A DNA stretch of 64,000 nt. Origin: Nocardia gamkensis NBRC 108242. Lineage in GTDB: Bacteria; Actinomycetota; Actinomycetes; Mycobacteriales; Mycobacteriaceae. Below the pieces are notes generated by a model. It saw only the letters and a program-made list of their open reading frames with translations. It did no database searches and was not told the origin of the DNA. Where the stretch lies: the NCBI RefSeq assembly GCF_001612985.1, contig NZ_BDBM01000006.1:242252-306251 (forward strand), read 5' to 3'. Of the stretch, positions 41,797 to 50,633 are shown in pieces. The position numbers and the translations under genes are program-made. Position 1 is the stretch's first letter; each line of letters opens with the position of its first letter.

Positions 41797-43469
41797 ACGC
41801 GGCGCCGCTCGAACCCGTTCCGGACCACCGCCGGGGCGTCTCGGTGGTCGGTGACCTCGAGCCATGCCGCGCTGTCGGTGGGCAGGGCATCCGACGTCCG
41901 AGGTTCGCTGGACAGCAAGACCCGCTCGTGCCGGGGCAGCGCGATCGGCGCGCTCGAAATGTTCACCACGCAGACCAGGCCGGGGGAGCGATGGAGGGCC
42001 AGCACCCCCGGAGCGCTGGGCAACCACGACCAAGCCCCTGCCCCGAGCGCGGGATGGTCACGGCGCAGACGCAGCGCCCTGTGGTAGAGGTCCAGTGTCG
42101 AATCCTGTTCCCGCATCTGGAGTTCGGCTGTCGACGACACCCAGCGCTGTGGCTGTGGCAGCCAGGGTGGGGTGCCGTCCGGACCGAACCCGAAGGGGGG
42201 CCGGAACCCGCTCCACGGCAGTGGGACGCGGCACCCGTCGCGGCCGCGCACCGTGTGGCCCGAGCGCTCCCAGGTCGGGTCCTCGAGCACCTCCACGGGA
42301 AGATCCTCGACCTCCTCCAAGCCGAGTTCCTCCCCCTGATAGAGATACGCGCTGCCGGGGAGCGCGAGCATCAGGAGCAACGCCGCCCTGGCGCGCCGCC
42401 GCCCCCGCGCCACGTCGACAGGGCCGTGCGGTTCGTGCTGCGAACCGCCACCGCGGGTGGACGCCCGCCCGTAGCGCGTCACATGCCTGGTGATGTCGTG
42501 GTTGGACAGCACCCAGGTCGGTGGGGCCCCGACCGCCTCCAGCGCTTCGGTCGTGCAATCGACCACGGCGCGCAGCGCGGCGGCATTCCAGGAGCACCGC
42601 AGGAAGTCGAAGTTGAACGCCGTGTGCAGTTCGTCCGGACGCACGTAGCAGGCGAGGCGCTCGGGTTTGGCCACCCACGCTTCGGCGACGAAGACGCGAT
42701 CCGGCCCGTAGGAATCCGCGATCTCGCGCCAGCCGCGGTAGATTTCGTGCACTTCCGGCCGGTCCCAGTGCGGGTGGCCGGTCCGATCCGGCGGTTCCAT
42801 CATGTCCTCGTGATCGGTCTCGATATCCGGCAGATCGGCGTGTTTGACCAGCCCGTGGGCCACGTCGACGCGGAAGCCGTCCACGCCTCGATCCAGCCAG
42901 AAACGCAGGATCGACTCGAACTCGGCACGGACATCCGGATGCGCCCAATCCAGATCCGGCTGGTGGACGTCGAACAGGTGCAGATACCACTGCCCGTCCG
43001 TCACCCGAGTCCACGCCGGGCCGCCGAACACGCTTCGCCAATTGTTGGGCGGACCGCCGGAGGGCGCGCCGTCCCGGAACAGGTAGCGGGCTCGCTCCGG
43101 CGAACCCGGCCCGGCCGCCAGCGCCTCCTCGAACCAGGGGTGCCGATCCGAGGTGTGATTGGGGACCAGATCCACGATGACGCGCAGGCGGTGCGCGTGC
43201 GCTTCTTCGACCAACGCTTGCGCGTCCGCCAGCGTGCCGAAGCGCGGATCGATGTCGCGGTAGTCCGCGACGTCATAGCCTCCGTCCGCCATCGGCGACG
43301 GGTACCAGGGAGTTATCCATATCGCGTCCACCCCGAGGTCGCGGAGATAAGGCAGCCGAGACCGGATACCGGCGATATCGCCGACGCCGTCGCCGTTACC
43401 GTCGCAGAAGCTTCGGATGTAGATCTCGTAGATCACGGCGTCGCGCCACCAAGGGGCCTCCGCAGCCAT
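41793..43469 (-). CDS. GH13 alpha-glucosidase/oligo-1,6-glucosidase-type enzyme (558 aa)
   Basis: The TIM barrel shows WWRDAVIYEIYIRSF, VDLVPNHTSDRH, the nucleophile Asp in DGFRVDVAHGL, the general acid Glu in VFVAEAW and the transition-state Asp in LSNHDITRH. These are the full GH13 catalytic set of the oligo-1,6-glucosidase/alpha-glucosidase branch. ATG 43469 is favoured by a GAGGAG nine bases upstream; GTG 43475 is possible. It should hydrolyse or transfer alpha-glucosyl units (maltose, trehalose or glycogen-derived). The promoter is probably the SigF-like one at 43505-43529. Confidence 0.87.
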   Translation of the reverse strand: MAAEAPWWRDAVIYEIYIRSFCDGNGDGVGDIAGIRSRLPYLRDLGVDAIWITPWYPSPMADGGYDVADYRDIDPRFGTLADAQALVEEAHAHRLRVIVDLVPNHTSDRHPWFEEALAAGPGSPERARYLFRDGAPSGGPPNNWRSVFGGPAWTRVTDGQWYLHLFDVHQPDLDWAHPDVRAEFESILRFWLDRGVDGFRVDVAHGLVKHADLPDIETDHEDMMEPPDRTGHPHWDRPEVHEIYRGWREIADSYGPDRVFVAEAWVAKPERLACYVRPDELHTAFNFDFLRCSWNAAALRAVVDCTTEALEAVGAPPTWVLSNHDITRHVTRYGRASTRGGGSQHEPHGPVDVARGRRRARAALLLMLALPGSAYLYQGEELGLEEVEDLPVEVLEDPTWERSGHTVRGRDGCRVPLPWSGFRPPFGFGPDGTPPWLPQPQRWVSSTAELQMREQDSTLDLYHRALRLRRDHPALGAGAWSWLPSAPGVLALHRSPGLVCVVNISSAPIALPRHERVLLSSEPRTSDALPTDSAAWLEVTDHRDAPAVVRNGFERRRV

Positions 43470-43504
43470 CGTCACGCTCTCCTCTCGGTTCGCTGCAGGT
43501 CGGG

Positions 43505-43529
43505 TACCCGGAATCGAAAGTCGTAACGG
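43505..43529 (-). promoter_or_regulatory. SigF/SigB-like promoter for the GH13-epimerase operon
   Basis: On the minus strand CCGTT, 15 bases, GGGTA. The -10 is perfect and the -35 keeps only part of GGTTT. The distance to the GH13 start is about 36 bp. Confidence 0.35.
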
Positions 43530-43568
43530 CGCGTGTTCCGAGGGCGGGCAGGGGTGGCCGCGACCGCG

Positions 43569-43593
43569 GGTGTGGCCGGTGCCCGGCCGGGTA
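43569..43593 (+). promoter_or_regulatory. SigF/SigB-like promoter for the SDR gene
   Basis: GGTGT (43569-43573), 15 bases, GGGTA (43589-43593) differs from GGTTT-N15-GGGTA at one position. It lies directly before the ATG at 43604, so the message would have a very short leader. Confidence 0.4.
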
Positions 43594-43603
43594 GTCGCGG
43601 AGC

Positions 43604-44431
43604 ATGGCTACTACAGCTCCACTTCCGGAAGATCGGGCAGGCGCTCCGCGGCGAGCCGTGGTGACCGGGGGAGACTCCGGGATCGGTGCGGCGATCGCGG
43701 TCGCGCTCGCCGTGGGCGGGACCGATGTCGGTCTGACCTTCCACAGCGACCGGCGCGGCGCGGAGGACACCGCGGCGCAAGTGCGCGAACAGGGGAGGAC
43801 CGCCGCCGTGCGCCGCCTCGACCTGGCGAACCTGCCGTCCGCCGCGTCGGTCGTCGACGAACTCGCCGACGAACTCGGCGGCCTCGATGTGCTGGTGAAC
43901 TGCGCAGGTACCGGGTCGGCTCAGAAGGTGATGGAGATGGACTTCGACACCTGGCGGCACGTGCTGTCGGTCGACCTCGACGGCGCGTTCCTGTGCGCCC
44001 AGCGCGCCGCCGAGCACATGATCGCCGCGGGCAGCGGTGGCCGGATCATCAATATCACCAGCGTGCACGAGCACGCGCCGCGCGTCGGCGCCGCGCCGTA
44101 TTGCGCGGCCAAAGCGGGTCTGGGAGCGCTGACGAAAGTCCTGGCGCAGGAACTCGCTGAATACGACATCACCGTGAATTCGGTCGCGCCGGGCGAGATC
44201 TCGACACCGATGACCGGTCAGGAAGACGTCGATCCGCGTGAGCAGTCCCGCCCCGGCGTACCACTGGGGCGAACCGGTCACGCCAAAGAGGTCGCCGCGG
44301 TGGTGGCGTTTCTGGCCGGACCGGAGGCAAGCTATGTCACCGGCGCGTCCTATGTCGTGGACGGCGGCATGCTCTTGATGGGCCCGCAGGCGAGCAGCCT
44401 GCTGAGCGACGAGAAATGGCGCACACCCTGA
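43604..44431 (+). CDS. SDR-family oxidoreductase, glucose-1-dehydrogenase-like (275 aa)
   Basis: This classical SDR has the cofactor motif TGGDSGIG (residues ~21-28), NCAG, the catalytic Ser in NITSVHEH and the YCAAK pair. C-terminal SYVTGASYVVDGGMLLM is standard. SDRs of this subgroup in stress loci act on sugars or polyols. It is divergent from the GH13 operon, with SigF-like promoters on both sides of the gap. Confidence 0.85.
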   Translation: MATTAPLPEDRAGAPRRAVVTGGDSGIGAAIAVALAVGGTDVGLTFHSDRRGAEDTAAQVREQGRTAAVRRLDLANLPSAASVVDELADELGGLDVLVNCAGTGSAQKVMEMDFDTWRHVLSVDLDGAFLCAQRAAEHMIAAGSGGRIINITSVHEHAPRVGAAPYCAAKAGLGALTKVLAQELAEYDITVNSVAPGEISTPMTGQEDVDPREQSRPGVPLGRTGHAKEVAAVVAFLAGPEASYVTGASYVVDGGMLLMGPQASSLLSDEKWRTP

Positions 44432-44443
44432 CCGCTGATCCGG

Positions 44444-44575
44444 CTATTCCTCGCCGCTGCCGGGCAGCGCGCTGAGTTCGAGAAGGCTGCCGACCAGGGT
44501 GCGGGCGTCGGGGAAGCCCAGCACCCGGGCGGCGATGTGCAGGCCGTCGAGGGTGTACTGATGCGGGTCGGCCAT
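44444..44575 (-). CDS. Small hypothetical protein downstream of GH1 (43 aa)
   Basis: MADPHQYTLDGLHIAARVLG begins a 43-residue protein with almost only G/C third codon positions, 14 bp after the GH1 stop on the same strand. No ribosome-binding site is strong. The family is not recognised. Translation within the GH1 operon is likely but unproven. Confidence 0.5.
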   Translation of the reverse strand: MADPHQYTLDGLHIAARVLGFPDARTLVGSLLELSALPGSGEE

Positions 44576-44589
44576 CGGTACCGGACTTG

Positions 44590-45939
44590 CTACCGCTCCG
44601 CTACTGGGGAAAGGCAGCTGGCCGGTGGATCGACGAACACGCAGATGGCCGGGCCGCGGGTGGGTCGGTAGTCGCCGGGGACTCCGCCCCCGGCGATCAC
44701 CTGCGTGTAGGTGCCGACGGCGTCGGTGGGGCGGCGGGTGAGGCCGGGGTCGTTGCGCACGTCCACGGTGTAGAGCCCGAATCGTGGTGTGTAGCTGCCC
44801 CATTCGTAGTTGTCGGTGAGGCTCCAGTAGTTGTATCCCATGATGTTCATGCCGTCGGCCGCGGCGCGCTGGATCCAGTAGACGGTGTCGCGGAGGTGAT
44901 CGCTGCGGGTGTAACCGTCGGCGCGGGGGCGGCCGTTCTCGGTGGGCATCCCGTTCTCGACGATGTAGAGCGGTTTACCCGGCAACCGGCGCGAATAGTA
45001 TTGCAGCGCATAGTAGATGCCCTCCGTGCGTAACGGCAGGTCCCAGATCTGCGGTCCGGGCAGGTCGGGCATGGCCAAACCGCTCGCCCGCGCGATGGAC
45101 TCGATCAGCGACTGCGCCGGGTCGAAGGCGAAGTAGTAGTCGACGCCGACGTAGTCGAGGCGATCGGCGATGCGATCGATCAGCGGGCCGTTGACCTGTG
45201 CCTCCGAGCCGGCGACGTAGCCCACATTGCTGGTCACCTGCGCACCCGGCTGCCTCTGATGGATGTAGTCGTAGGCGGCGTTGTGTACCTGCGCGACCCG
45301 GTCCAGCATCTCGCCGGAGTCCGCGGCGCCCCTGCGGACCTCGTGCACGATGTAGGCCACGGGCTCGTTCACGGTCACCCACAACGGGTTGCGGGAGGCG
45401 TAGCGGTCGACGACGGCGCGCATATTGGCCAGCCAGTCGTCGACCATGCGCGGGTTGCGCCAGCCCCCTCGGTCGGCGGCCCAGCCGGGATACACCCAGT
45501 GATCGAGCGTGATCATGGGCCGCATACCGGCCTGCTCGACGGCGCCGATGACGGAGTCGTAGAAGCGGAATGCGGCCTCGTCCCAGACTCCCGGCGCGGG
45601 TTGCAGTCGGGCCCACTCGATTCCGATCCGGAACACCCGCGCACCGAGGTCGGCGGCGAGCTGGATGTCCGACGCGTATCGGCCGTAGAAGTCGACCGAA
45701 TCGCCCAGGCCGTCGTATCCGGGGGTGGCCCCGATGTACCGCGTCCAATTGCTGTCGGGCGCATGGCCTTCGGACTGGAAACCGGAAGTCGATACGCCCC
45801 AGAGGAAATTCCCGCCCAGTACCGGTAGGCCGGCCACCGGCTGTACGGGCGGGGTGGCCGGCGATTGCGTGGCGAGCAGCAGCGTGGATGCCGCGCCGGC
45901 GAGCGCGGCCAGGACGTACCGACGGAACCGAGATCGCAT
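44590..45939 (-). CDS. Secreted family 1-type glycoside hydrolase (449 aa)
   Basis: Residues 1-~29 form a signal peptide (RRYVLAALAGAASTLLLA). The barrel has FLWGVSTSGFQSEG (the GH1 N-terminal signature), the acid/base Glu in LWVTVNEPVAY and the nucleophile Glu in YIVENGMPTE, then YNYWSLTDNYEW. It is an exported beta-glycosidase acting outside the membrane; the sugar specificity is not evident. TerD lies 98 bp upstream on the same strand. Confidence 0.87.
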   Translation of the reverse strand: MRSRFRRYVLAALAGAASTLLLATQSPATPPVQPVAGLPVLGGNFLWGVSTSGFQSEGHAPDSNWTRYIGATPGYDGLGDSVDFYGRYASDIQLAADLGARVFRIGIEWARLQPAPGVWDEAAFRFYDSVIGAVEQAGMRPMITLDHWVYPGWAADRGGWRNPRMVDDWLANMRAVVDRYASRNPLWVTVNEPVAYIVHEVRRGAADSGEMLDRVAQVHNAAYDYIHQRQPGAQVTSNVGYVAGSEAQVNGPLIDRIADRLDYVGVDYYFAFDPAQSLIESIARASGLAMPDLPGPQIWDLPLRTEGIYYALQYYSRRLPGKPLYIVENGMPTENGRPRADGYTRSDHLRDTVYWIQRAAADGMNIMGYNYWSLTDNYEWGSYTPRFGLYTVDVRNDPGLTRRPTDAVGTYTQVIAGGGVPGDYRPTRGPAICVFVDPPASCLSPVAER

Positions 45940-46037
45940 TGGCCCAGAGTAACCGGGGCAGTCCGTCGAGTGGCGGAATCCGCGTATCAGCGCGCGATTC
46001 GATGACGCGGACGATCCCGGCCCCTGGTTTGCCGTCG

Positions 46038-46619
46038 CTATTGCATGGCGAAGCGCAGAAGTGCCTGCATGTCACCTTGTTTGATCTTGCCTTGGCGGTT
46101 GAGGACTTCGAGCTGCCATTGGTCGCCGTTGCGGAAGGCGCGGGCCACCGCGTTGGCGTTGTCGGTGCCCAGCAGTGAGGGCCAGATGTCGGCGACCTGC
46201 TGGCTGTTGCCGCCGGTGGCGTCGTAGACCTTGAAGGAGATGTTGTTGGCCTTGTCGAAGGAACTGCCCTTCTTGAAGGCGGCGGCGACGAAGATGATGG
46301 CGTCGATCGCGGTGGGGACGTCGGCGAAGGTGACGTGGATGGTCTCGTCGTCGCCGGAGGCGGCGCCGGTCTGCTCGTCGCCGGTGTGCGCGACCGAGCC
46401 GTTGCCCAGTGGGTCGAGCGAATCGAGTCCCGCGAAGCGCACCGGTTCGCTGCCCTGCATGAGAACGGCGACCAGATCCAGATCGACACCGCGTTTGCGG
46501 CGCGCCCAGCCGAGTGCGCCGCCGCTCGTGCCGGAGGACGGATCCCAGCTCACCCCCACACTCAACTTCGTGATCCCCGCGAGGTCCGCGGCACCGTCTT
46601 CTTTTCTGAGCGTAATCAC
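46038..46619 (-). CDS. TerD-family calcium-binding stress protein (193 aa)
   Basis: The segments LSVGVSWDPSSG and RGVDLDLVAVLM, GDDETIHVTF and a terminal GDMQALLRFAMQ are typical of TerD/TerE proteins, including the acidic calcium-binding residues. Family members are tied to tellurite, phage and general stress resistance. It stands without the usual terABC/terZ partners. GTG 46619 is the only supported start and has a weak ribosome-binding site. Confidence 0.82.
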   Translation of the reverse strand: MITLRKEDGAADLAGITKLSVGVSWDPSSGTSGGALGWARRKRGVDLDLVAVLMQGSEPVRFAGLDSLDPLGNGSVAHTGDEQTGAASGDDETIHVTFADVPTAIDAIIFVAAAFKKGSSFDKANNISFKVYDATGGNSQQVADIWPSLLGTDNANAVARAFRNGDQWQLEVLNRQGKIKQGDMQALLRFAMQ

Positions 46620-46846
46620 GACATCAGGATACTGATGCGGCGCCGCCGCGCCCGCGATGACGAAAACCCCGGCTGCTCACGGCTGTCCGGACTCGTCGCG
46701 GCACGCTATCGCAGGACCCGGCCACCTGCGCGCCGGAACGATCACCGCTCGACGCGGCGTGCCCGCCTTGACCAGGCCGGTCGCGCCGACCTGCGCGCGC
46801 CTGCGGTTCGGCACGGTGGCGCGGCGATCGAACACCGCGAAGGCGG

Positions 46847-47173
46847 CTACCCGCGGGGCACGATCGGGGTGGCCCCGGCCGGTCCCGGCGCAGGAGGAAC
46901 CAGCGCACCGGCCGGTGTATTCGTACTCGGTGCCGACCGGCCGGGTGGCGGCGCCAGTATTTGCAGGGGGAGTGCCGGTGCCTGTGCCGCGGGTCCGCGG
47001 CTGCCCGGGGTGGGCTTGTCGTCGCCGCACGAGGGAGCGCTGTGTGCTTCGCCGCAGGTGGATCCCGGACCGGCCGGAACGATCGGCTCGGCGGCGGCGC
47101 CGGCCGCGGCGATGATCAACGAGACCGACACGCCGACCGGTGCCATCCAACGGCGCATGGGGATCACAGCCAT
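46847..47173 (-). CDS. Secreted Ala/Pro-rich protein following the MspA porin (108 aa)
   Basis: The ATG at 47173 overlaps the end of the porin gene by 10 bp. Residues 1-~28 form a signal peptide (MRRWMAPVGVSVSLIIAAAG). The mature chain is rich in Pro, Ala and Gly, with two Cys (STCGEAHSAPSCGDD) that could form a disulfide. It has no recognised domain. Coupled translation with the porin suggests a helper in the outer membrane or cell wall, which is inference. Confidence 0.65.
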   Translation of the reverse strand: MAVIPMRRWMAPVGVSVSLIIAAAGAAAEPIVPAGPGSTCGEAHSAPSCGDDKPTPGSRGPAAQAPALPLQILAPPPGRSAPSTNTPAGALVPPAPGPAGATPIVPRG

Positions 47174-47799
47174 ATCGGGTCACCGTAGACGGCGACCGAA
47201 TTGTCGGCTGTGGCCGTGGAAATCGACACGATCGCGAACGAGCGCAGGCTCACCGCGCCCGCACACGCATCGATCTTGATCTGGATCTGGTCGACCGAGA
47301 TCGAACCATGCGCTCCCGCAAGCGGTTTGGTGCCGAGCGTGATGCTGTTGATGGTGCCGGGCTTGATCGTGGTCGACATGTTCGGCAGGGCCAGCGCGCT
47401 GCCGCCGACCGCGAGACCGGGGGAGGGGGCCACGGTCACCATGGCGTTCGGGCCGATGGCCGCGGACAGGCCGACGGTGAGACCGTTGGACACGTCGGCC
47501 TGGCAGCCGATCTGATATCCCAGCTGCAATGTCCCGGAGTTCACCGCTTCCCGGCCGTCGCCGCCGATATCGGCGGCCGCCGACAAGGTGACGAACCCTT
47601 CCCTGCTGAACGGCGTCGCGGCGAGATTGGGTACGCGCTGCACGTCTTCGGCGGTTTTGCTGATCCGCAACTCCCAGCCGTCCTCGGTCTCGACGACGCG
47701 AGATTTGTCTGCCATTTGATCAGCGGTCGCGGGTGCGGCGGTCATGCCGAGCGCCGCGGTCGCGGCGATGCCGAGCATCGCTATCGTCGAGCCGTTCAA
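47164..47799 (-). CDS. MspA-family outer-membrane porin (211 aa)
   Basis: The mature protein starts near ADQMADKSRVVETEDGWELRISKT and has GCQADVSNGLTVGLSAAIGP and the VDQIQIKIDACAG C-terminal strand, all typical of MspA porins. A signal peptide (GIAATAALGMTAAPATA) precedes. TTG 47799 has AAGGA five bases upstream and is preferred; ATG 47778 would give a shorter signal peptide. Such porins form the water-filled channel across the mycolate outer membrane. This strongly supports a mycolic-acid actinomycete. Confidence 0.82.
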   Translation of the reverse strand: MNGSTIAMLGIAATAALGMTAAPATADQMADKSRVVETEDGWELRISKTAEDVQRVPNLAATPFSREGFVTLSAAADIGGDGREAVNSGTLQLGYQIGCQADVSNGLTVGLSAAIGPNAMVTVAPSPGLAVGGSALALPNMSTTIKPGTINSITLGTKPLAGAHGSISVDQIQIKIDACAGAVSLRSFAIVSISTATADNSVAVYGDPIWL

Positions 47800-47869
47800 T
47801 GAAATCCTTAGTGCTGGTAACAGTTCGACGTGATAGTACTGACCCGTCCCGGGCCGTGGCACGCCAAAC

Positions 47870-47883
47870 ACCCAGTACTGGGT
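47870..47883. promoter_or_regulatory. Perfect 14-bp palindrome upstream of mspA
   Basis: ACCCAGTACTGGGT lies 71 bp before the porin start, in the gap after the GH15 gene. It is a plausible regulator site for the porin operon. Confidence 0.45.
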
Positions 47884-47913
47884 AGCAGGGGATTCGCTGG
47901 AGTCGATCGCCGG

Positions 47914-49857
47914 TCAGCGGTGGATATATCCCCTGGTGAGCGGGGCGTCGTCCAGACGAGGGGCGATCGATTCACCGCCGAGCGCCTGCCGCAGAATCGC
48001 CTGTTCGTCCTGGATGACGTGCATGACGGCGTTGATCAAGGCGAGGTGGGTGAACGCCTGCGGGTAATTGCCCCAGTGGCGGCCGGTCCGCGGGTCGATC
48101 TCCTCGGCGTACAAACCCAGCGGGCTCGCGTAGCCGAGGAGTTTCTCGCACAGTTGTCTGGCTCGTTGCTTCTCACCGATCTCCGACAGCGCCGAGACCA
48201 GCCAGAACGAGCAGATCGTGAAAGCGCCCTCCTCGCCCGCGCATCCGTCGTCGGTCTCACCGACGCGGTACCGCAGGACCAGCCCGTCTTCGGTCAGTTC
48301 GTCGGCGATGGCCAGCACGGTGTTGCGTACCCGTTCGTCATCGGGCGGCAGGAAACGAACCAGCGGGATGAGCAGGGTCGACGCGTCCAGCGCCGTGCTG
48401 CCGTAGTACTGGGTGAACACCCGGCGGGAGTCGACGGCATGCGCGCAGATGTCGGCATGGATCTCGTCGGCGGCCTTCTGCCAGCGCTGCGCCCGGTCCG
48501 AATCCTGGTGGATACGGGCCAGCCGGGCGCCGCGATCGGCGGCGACCCAGCACATGACCTTGCTGGAGGTGAAGTGCTGGGGTTGCCCGCGAACCTCCCA
48601 GATGCCATGGTCGGGCTCGCGCCAGTAGGTGAGGGCGCTCTTGACCGCACGGCCGAGCAACGGCCAGGCCCGGGCATCGATCTGATCTTGGTGACGGGCG
48701 TAGAGGTAGACCGCGTCCAGCGCCGCGCCCCACACGTCGTGCTGGCGTTGCCGGTATGCCCCGTTGCCGATGCGCACCGGCGTGGCGTTGTCGTAGCCAC
48801 GCAGGTGGGGCAGGGTCTGTTCGGTGAGATCGGTTTCGCCGCCGATGCCGTAGACGATCTGCATGTCCTGGGCTTCCTCGGTCAAGTCGAGGATATAGGA
48901 GAAGAAATCGTTCGCCTCCCAGCTGAAGCCCAGTGTGTACAGGCCCCACAGGGCGAAGGCGGAGTCGCGGATCCAGGAATAGCGATAGTCCCAGTTGCGC
49001 TCTCCACCAGGGGTTTCGGGCAGCGAGGTGGTGGCAGCGGCAGCGACGGCGCCGGTCGGGGCGAAGGTCAATCCCTTGAGGGTCAGTGCGCTGCGGGTGA
49101 GTTCCGCGGTCCACGGGTGATCCGGGAACCGCCCGCCCGCAAGCCAGTGCCGCCAATGGTGGATCGTCCGCAGCAGCCGCTCTTCGGCCTCCTCGGCATC
49201 GCCCGGGGCGTCGCGACTACCCCAAGCCAGGGCGCAGAACCTGGTGTCGCCCGTCTTCAGCAGGGTGCGGGCGACCGCGTGTGTGCCTTCCAAACCCAAG
49301 CGCATGTCGGTGCTCAACGTCAGTTGCAGATCGGTCCCCTCGGCGCTGGCCTGGGCGAGGTGGTAACTGCCGAGATAGTCCCATCGGGCGCGATACCTGC
49401 CGTAGTCGAAGGCCGGTTGGCAATCGAGCCCGAACTGGATCTGGCCGGTCTCGCAGTGCACCGTGCGCAGCAGGATGTGCTCGGCGTCGTAATCGGTGGG
49501 GGTGCGCCGATGCGCACTCCGGCCCGGTGTCTGGTGCCGCCATGGCCCCACCAGCAGCACGTCGCGCACTGTCGCCCACCCATCGCCGCTACGCCAGCTC
49601 GTCTCCATGACCATCGTGCCCGGGATGTAGCGACGGTCGGTGGGCACCACGAAATCGGCGGGAGCGAAGCGGAACGAGCCCGCGGACCGATCGAGAATCG
49701 CCGCGAACACGCTCGGAGAGTCCATGCGGGGCAGACACATCCACTCGATGGCTCCACTGGGGGAGATCAGGGCGGTGACCTCGCAATCGGAGATGAACCC
49801 GTAGTCGTCGATGCGCGGGAACGCCGTGAGCCGCGGTGTGCGTTCGATCTCGTCCAT
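47914..49857 (-). CDS. GH15 family enzyme, trehalase/glucoamylase-like (647 aa)
   Basis: The protein begins TAFPRIDDYGFISDCEVTAL and has IEWMCLPRMDSPSVFAAILD, the N-terminal pattern of actinobacterial GH15 proteins including mycobacterial trehalase. The (alpha/alpha)6 barrel follows, with ERNWDYRYSWIRDSAFALWG, VMCWVAADRGARLA and a C-terminal GYASPLGLYAEEIDPRTGRHWGNYPQAFTHLA. It would hydrolyse trehalose or other alpha-glucans. ATG 49857 has GGAGAA at the right distance; ATG 49869 is a near alternative. It fits the trehalose/glycogen theme set by the GH13 gene. Confidence 0.85.
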   Translation of the reverse strand: MDEIERTPRLTAFPRIDDYGFISDCEVTALISPSGAIEWMCLPRMDSPSVFAAILDRSAGSFRFAPADFVVPTDRRYIPGTMVMETSWRSGDGWATVRDVLLVGPWRHQTPGRSAHRRTPTDYDAEHILLRTVHCETGQIQFGLDCQPAFDYGRYRARWDYLGSYHLAQASAEGTDLQLTLSTDMRLGLEGTHAVARTLLKTGDTRFCALAWGSRDAPGDAEEAEERLLRTIHHWRHWLAGGRFPDHPWTAELTRSALTLKGLTFAPTGAVAAAATTSLPETPGGERNWDYRYSWIRDSAFALWGLYTLGFSWEANDFFSYILDLTEEAQDMQIVYGIGGETDLTEQTLPHLRGYDNATPVRIGNGAYRQRQHDVWGAALDAVYLYARHQDQIDARAWPLLGRAVKSALTYWREPDHGIWEVRGQPQHFTSSKVMCWVAADRGARLARIHQDSDRAQRWQKAADEIHADICAHAVDSRRVFTQYYGSTALDASTLLIPLVRFLPPDDERVRNTVLAIADELTEDGLVLRYRVGETDDGCAGEEGAFTICSFWLVSALSEIGEKQRARQLCEKLLGYASPLGLYAEEIDPRTGRHWGNYPQAFTHLALINAVMHVIQDEQAILRQALGGESIAPRLDDAPLTRGYIHR

Positions 49858-49959
49858 GCGTTTCTCCATCGTCGTCTCGGCGCTTACCGTCCGGCCGGAG
49901 TCATGTGACGCTCACACCAGCCCACCATCTCGCGGGTCGGCTCGGCAAGCCCTCGGCAA

Positions 49960-50541
49960 CTAACGAGGGTCTTCGGCAGGGGGCGCATCCGGGCTGACCA
50001 GCCGACGGGCGGCCAGGACCGTGGCGGCGCGGCGTTCGGTGCGTTTGTGATGGTCGGTGCGGGTGGCGTGCATGGCCGCGGTGCGGGCGAGATCGGTCAG
50101 CATGACGATCAGGGTGATGGGCTGGAATTCCGCCGTGATCAGCCCTTGGTCTTGCCCGCGCCGGATCTCGGTGAGCTTCCCCGCGATGATCCGGCGGATG
50201 GCGTCTTCGGCGGCGGGGATGTGGGTCTGCTCGATCTCGGCCCACGCCTGCAGGCGGGCGTTGTCGGGGTGGGTGACGTAGTGGTCGAAGAGCCGGCCGA
50301 CGTAAGCGGGCAGGTCCGCGGCGTCGAGGGCGGTTTCGTCGGTGGTCTGGGTGACCCATTCCTCGGTGACCGCGGCGTACAACTCGTCTTTGCCCGCGAA
50401 GTACGCGTAGAGCCGGTCCTTGCTCGCCTTGGCCGCCTCGGCGATGCGATTGATGCGCGCGCCGGCGATGCCGTACTGGGCGAACTCCGCTTTGGCCGCG
50501 ACGAGGATCCGCTCCCGGGTGGCCTGACCTGCTGCGCGCAT
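49960..50541 (-). CDS. TetR-family transcriptional regulator (193 aa)
   Basis: The helix-turn-helix lies at about residues 25-53 (IAGARINRIAEAAKASKDRLYAYFAGKDEL), followed by a helical ligand domain. The gene is divergent from the DUF4334/alcohol-dehydrogenase pair, with two GAACC-type inverted repeats between them. It is therefore probably their repressor and autoregulated. Confidence 0.87.
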   Translation of the reverse strand: MRAAGQATRERILVAAKAEFAQYGIAGARINRIAEAAKASKDRLYAYFAGKDELYAAVTEEWVTQTTDETALDAADLPAYVGRLFDHYVTHPDNARLQAWAEIEQTHIPAAEDAIRRIIAGKLTEIRRGQDQGLITAEFQPITLIVMLTDLARTAAMHATRTDHHKRTERRAATVLAARRLVSPDAPPAEDPR

Positions 50542-50558
50542 GGGCGAATCCTATCTTG

Positions 50559-50609
50559 CCGAACCTTTTGGTTCGGATATACAGTTTCCGAACCAAAAGG
50601 TTCTGGAAA
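50559..50609. promoter_or_regulatory. Two TetR operator candidates in divergent promoter
   Basis: Site 1 is CCGAACCTTTTGGTTCGG (50559-50576), perfect 7-bp arms around TTTT. Site 2 has GAACC-AAAA-GGTTC at its core (50590-50603), with TTTCC/GGAAA outer arms (50585-50609) offset by one base. Their centres are about 29 bp apart. Confidence 0.65.
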
Positions 50610-50633
50610 CCGCACCGGGGAACGAGGATGGTT

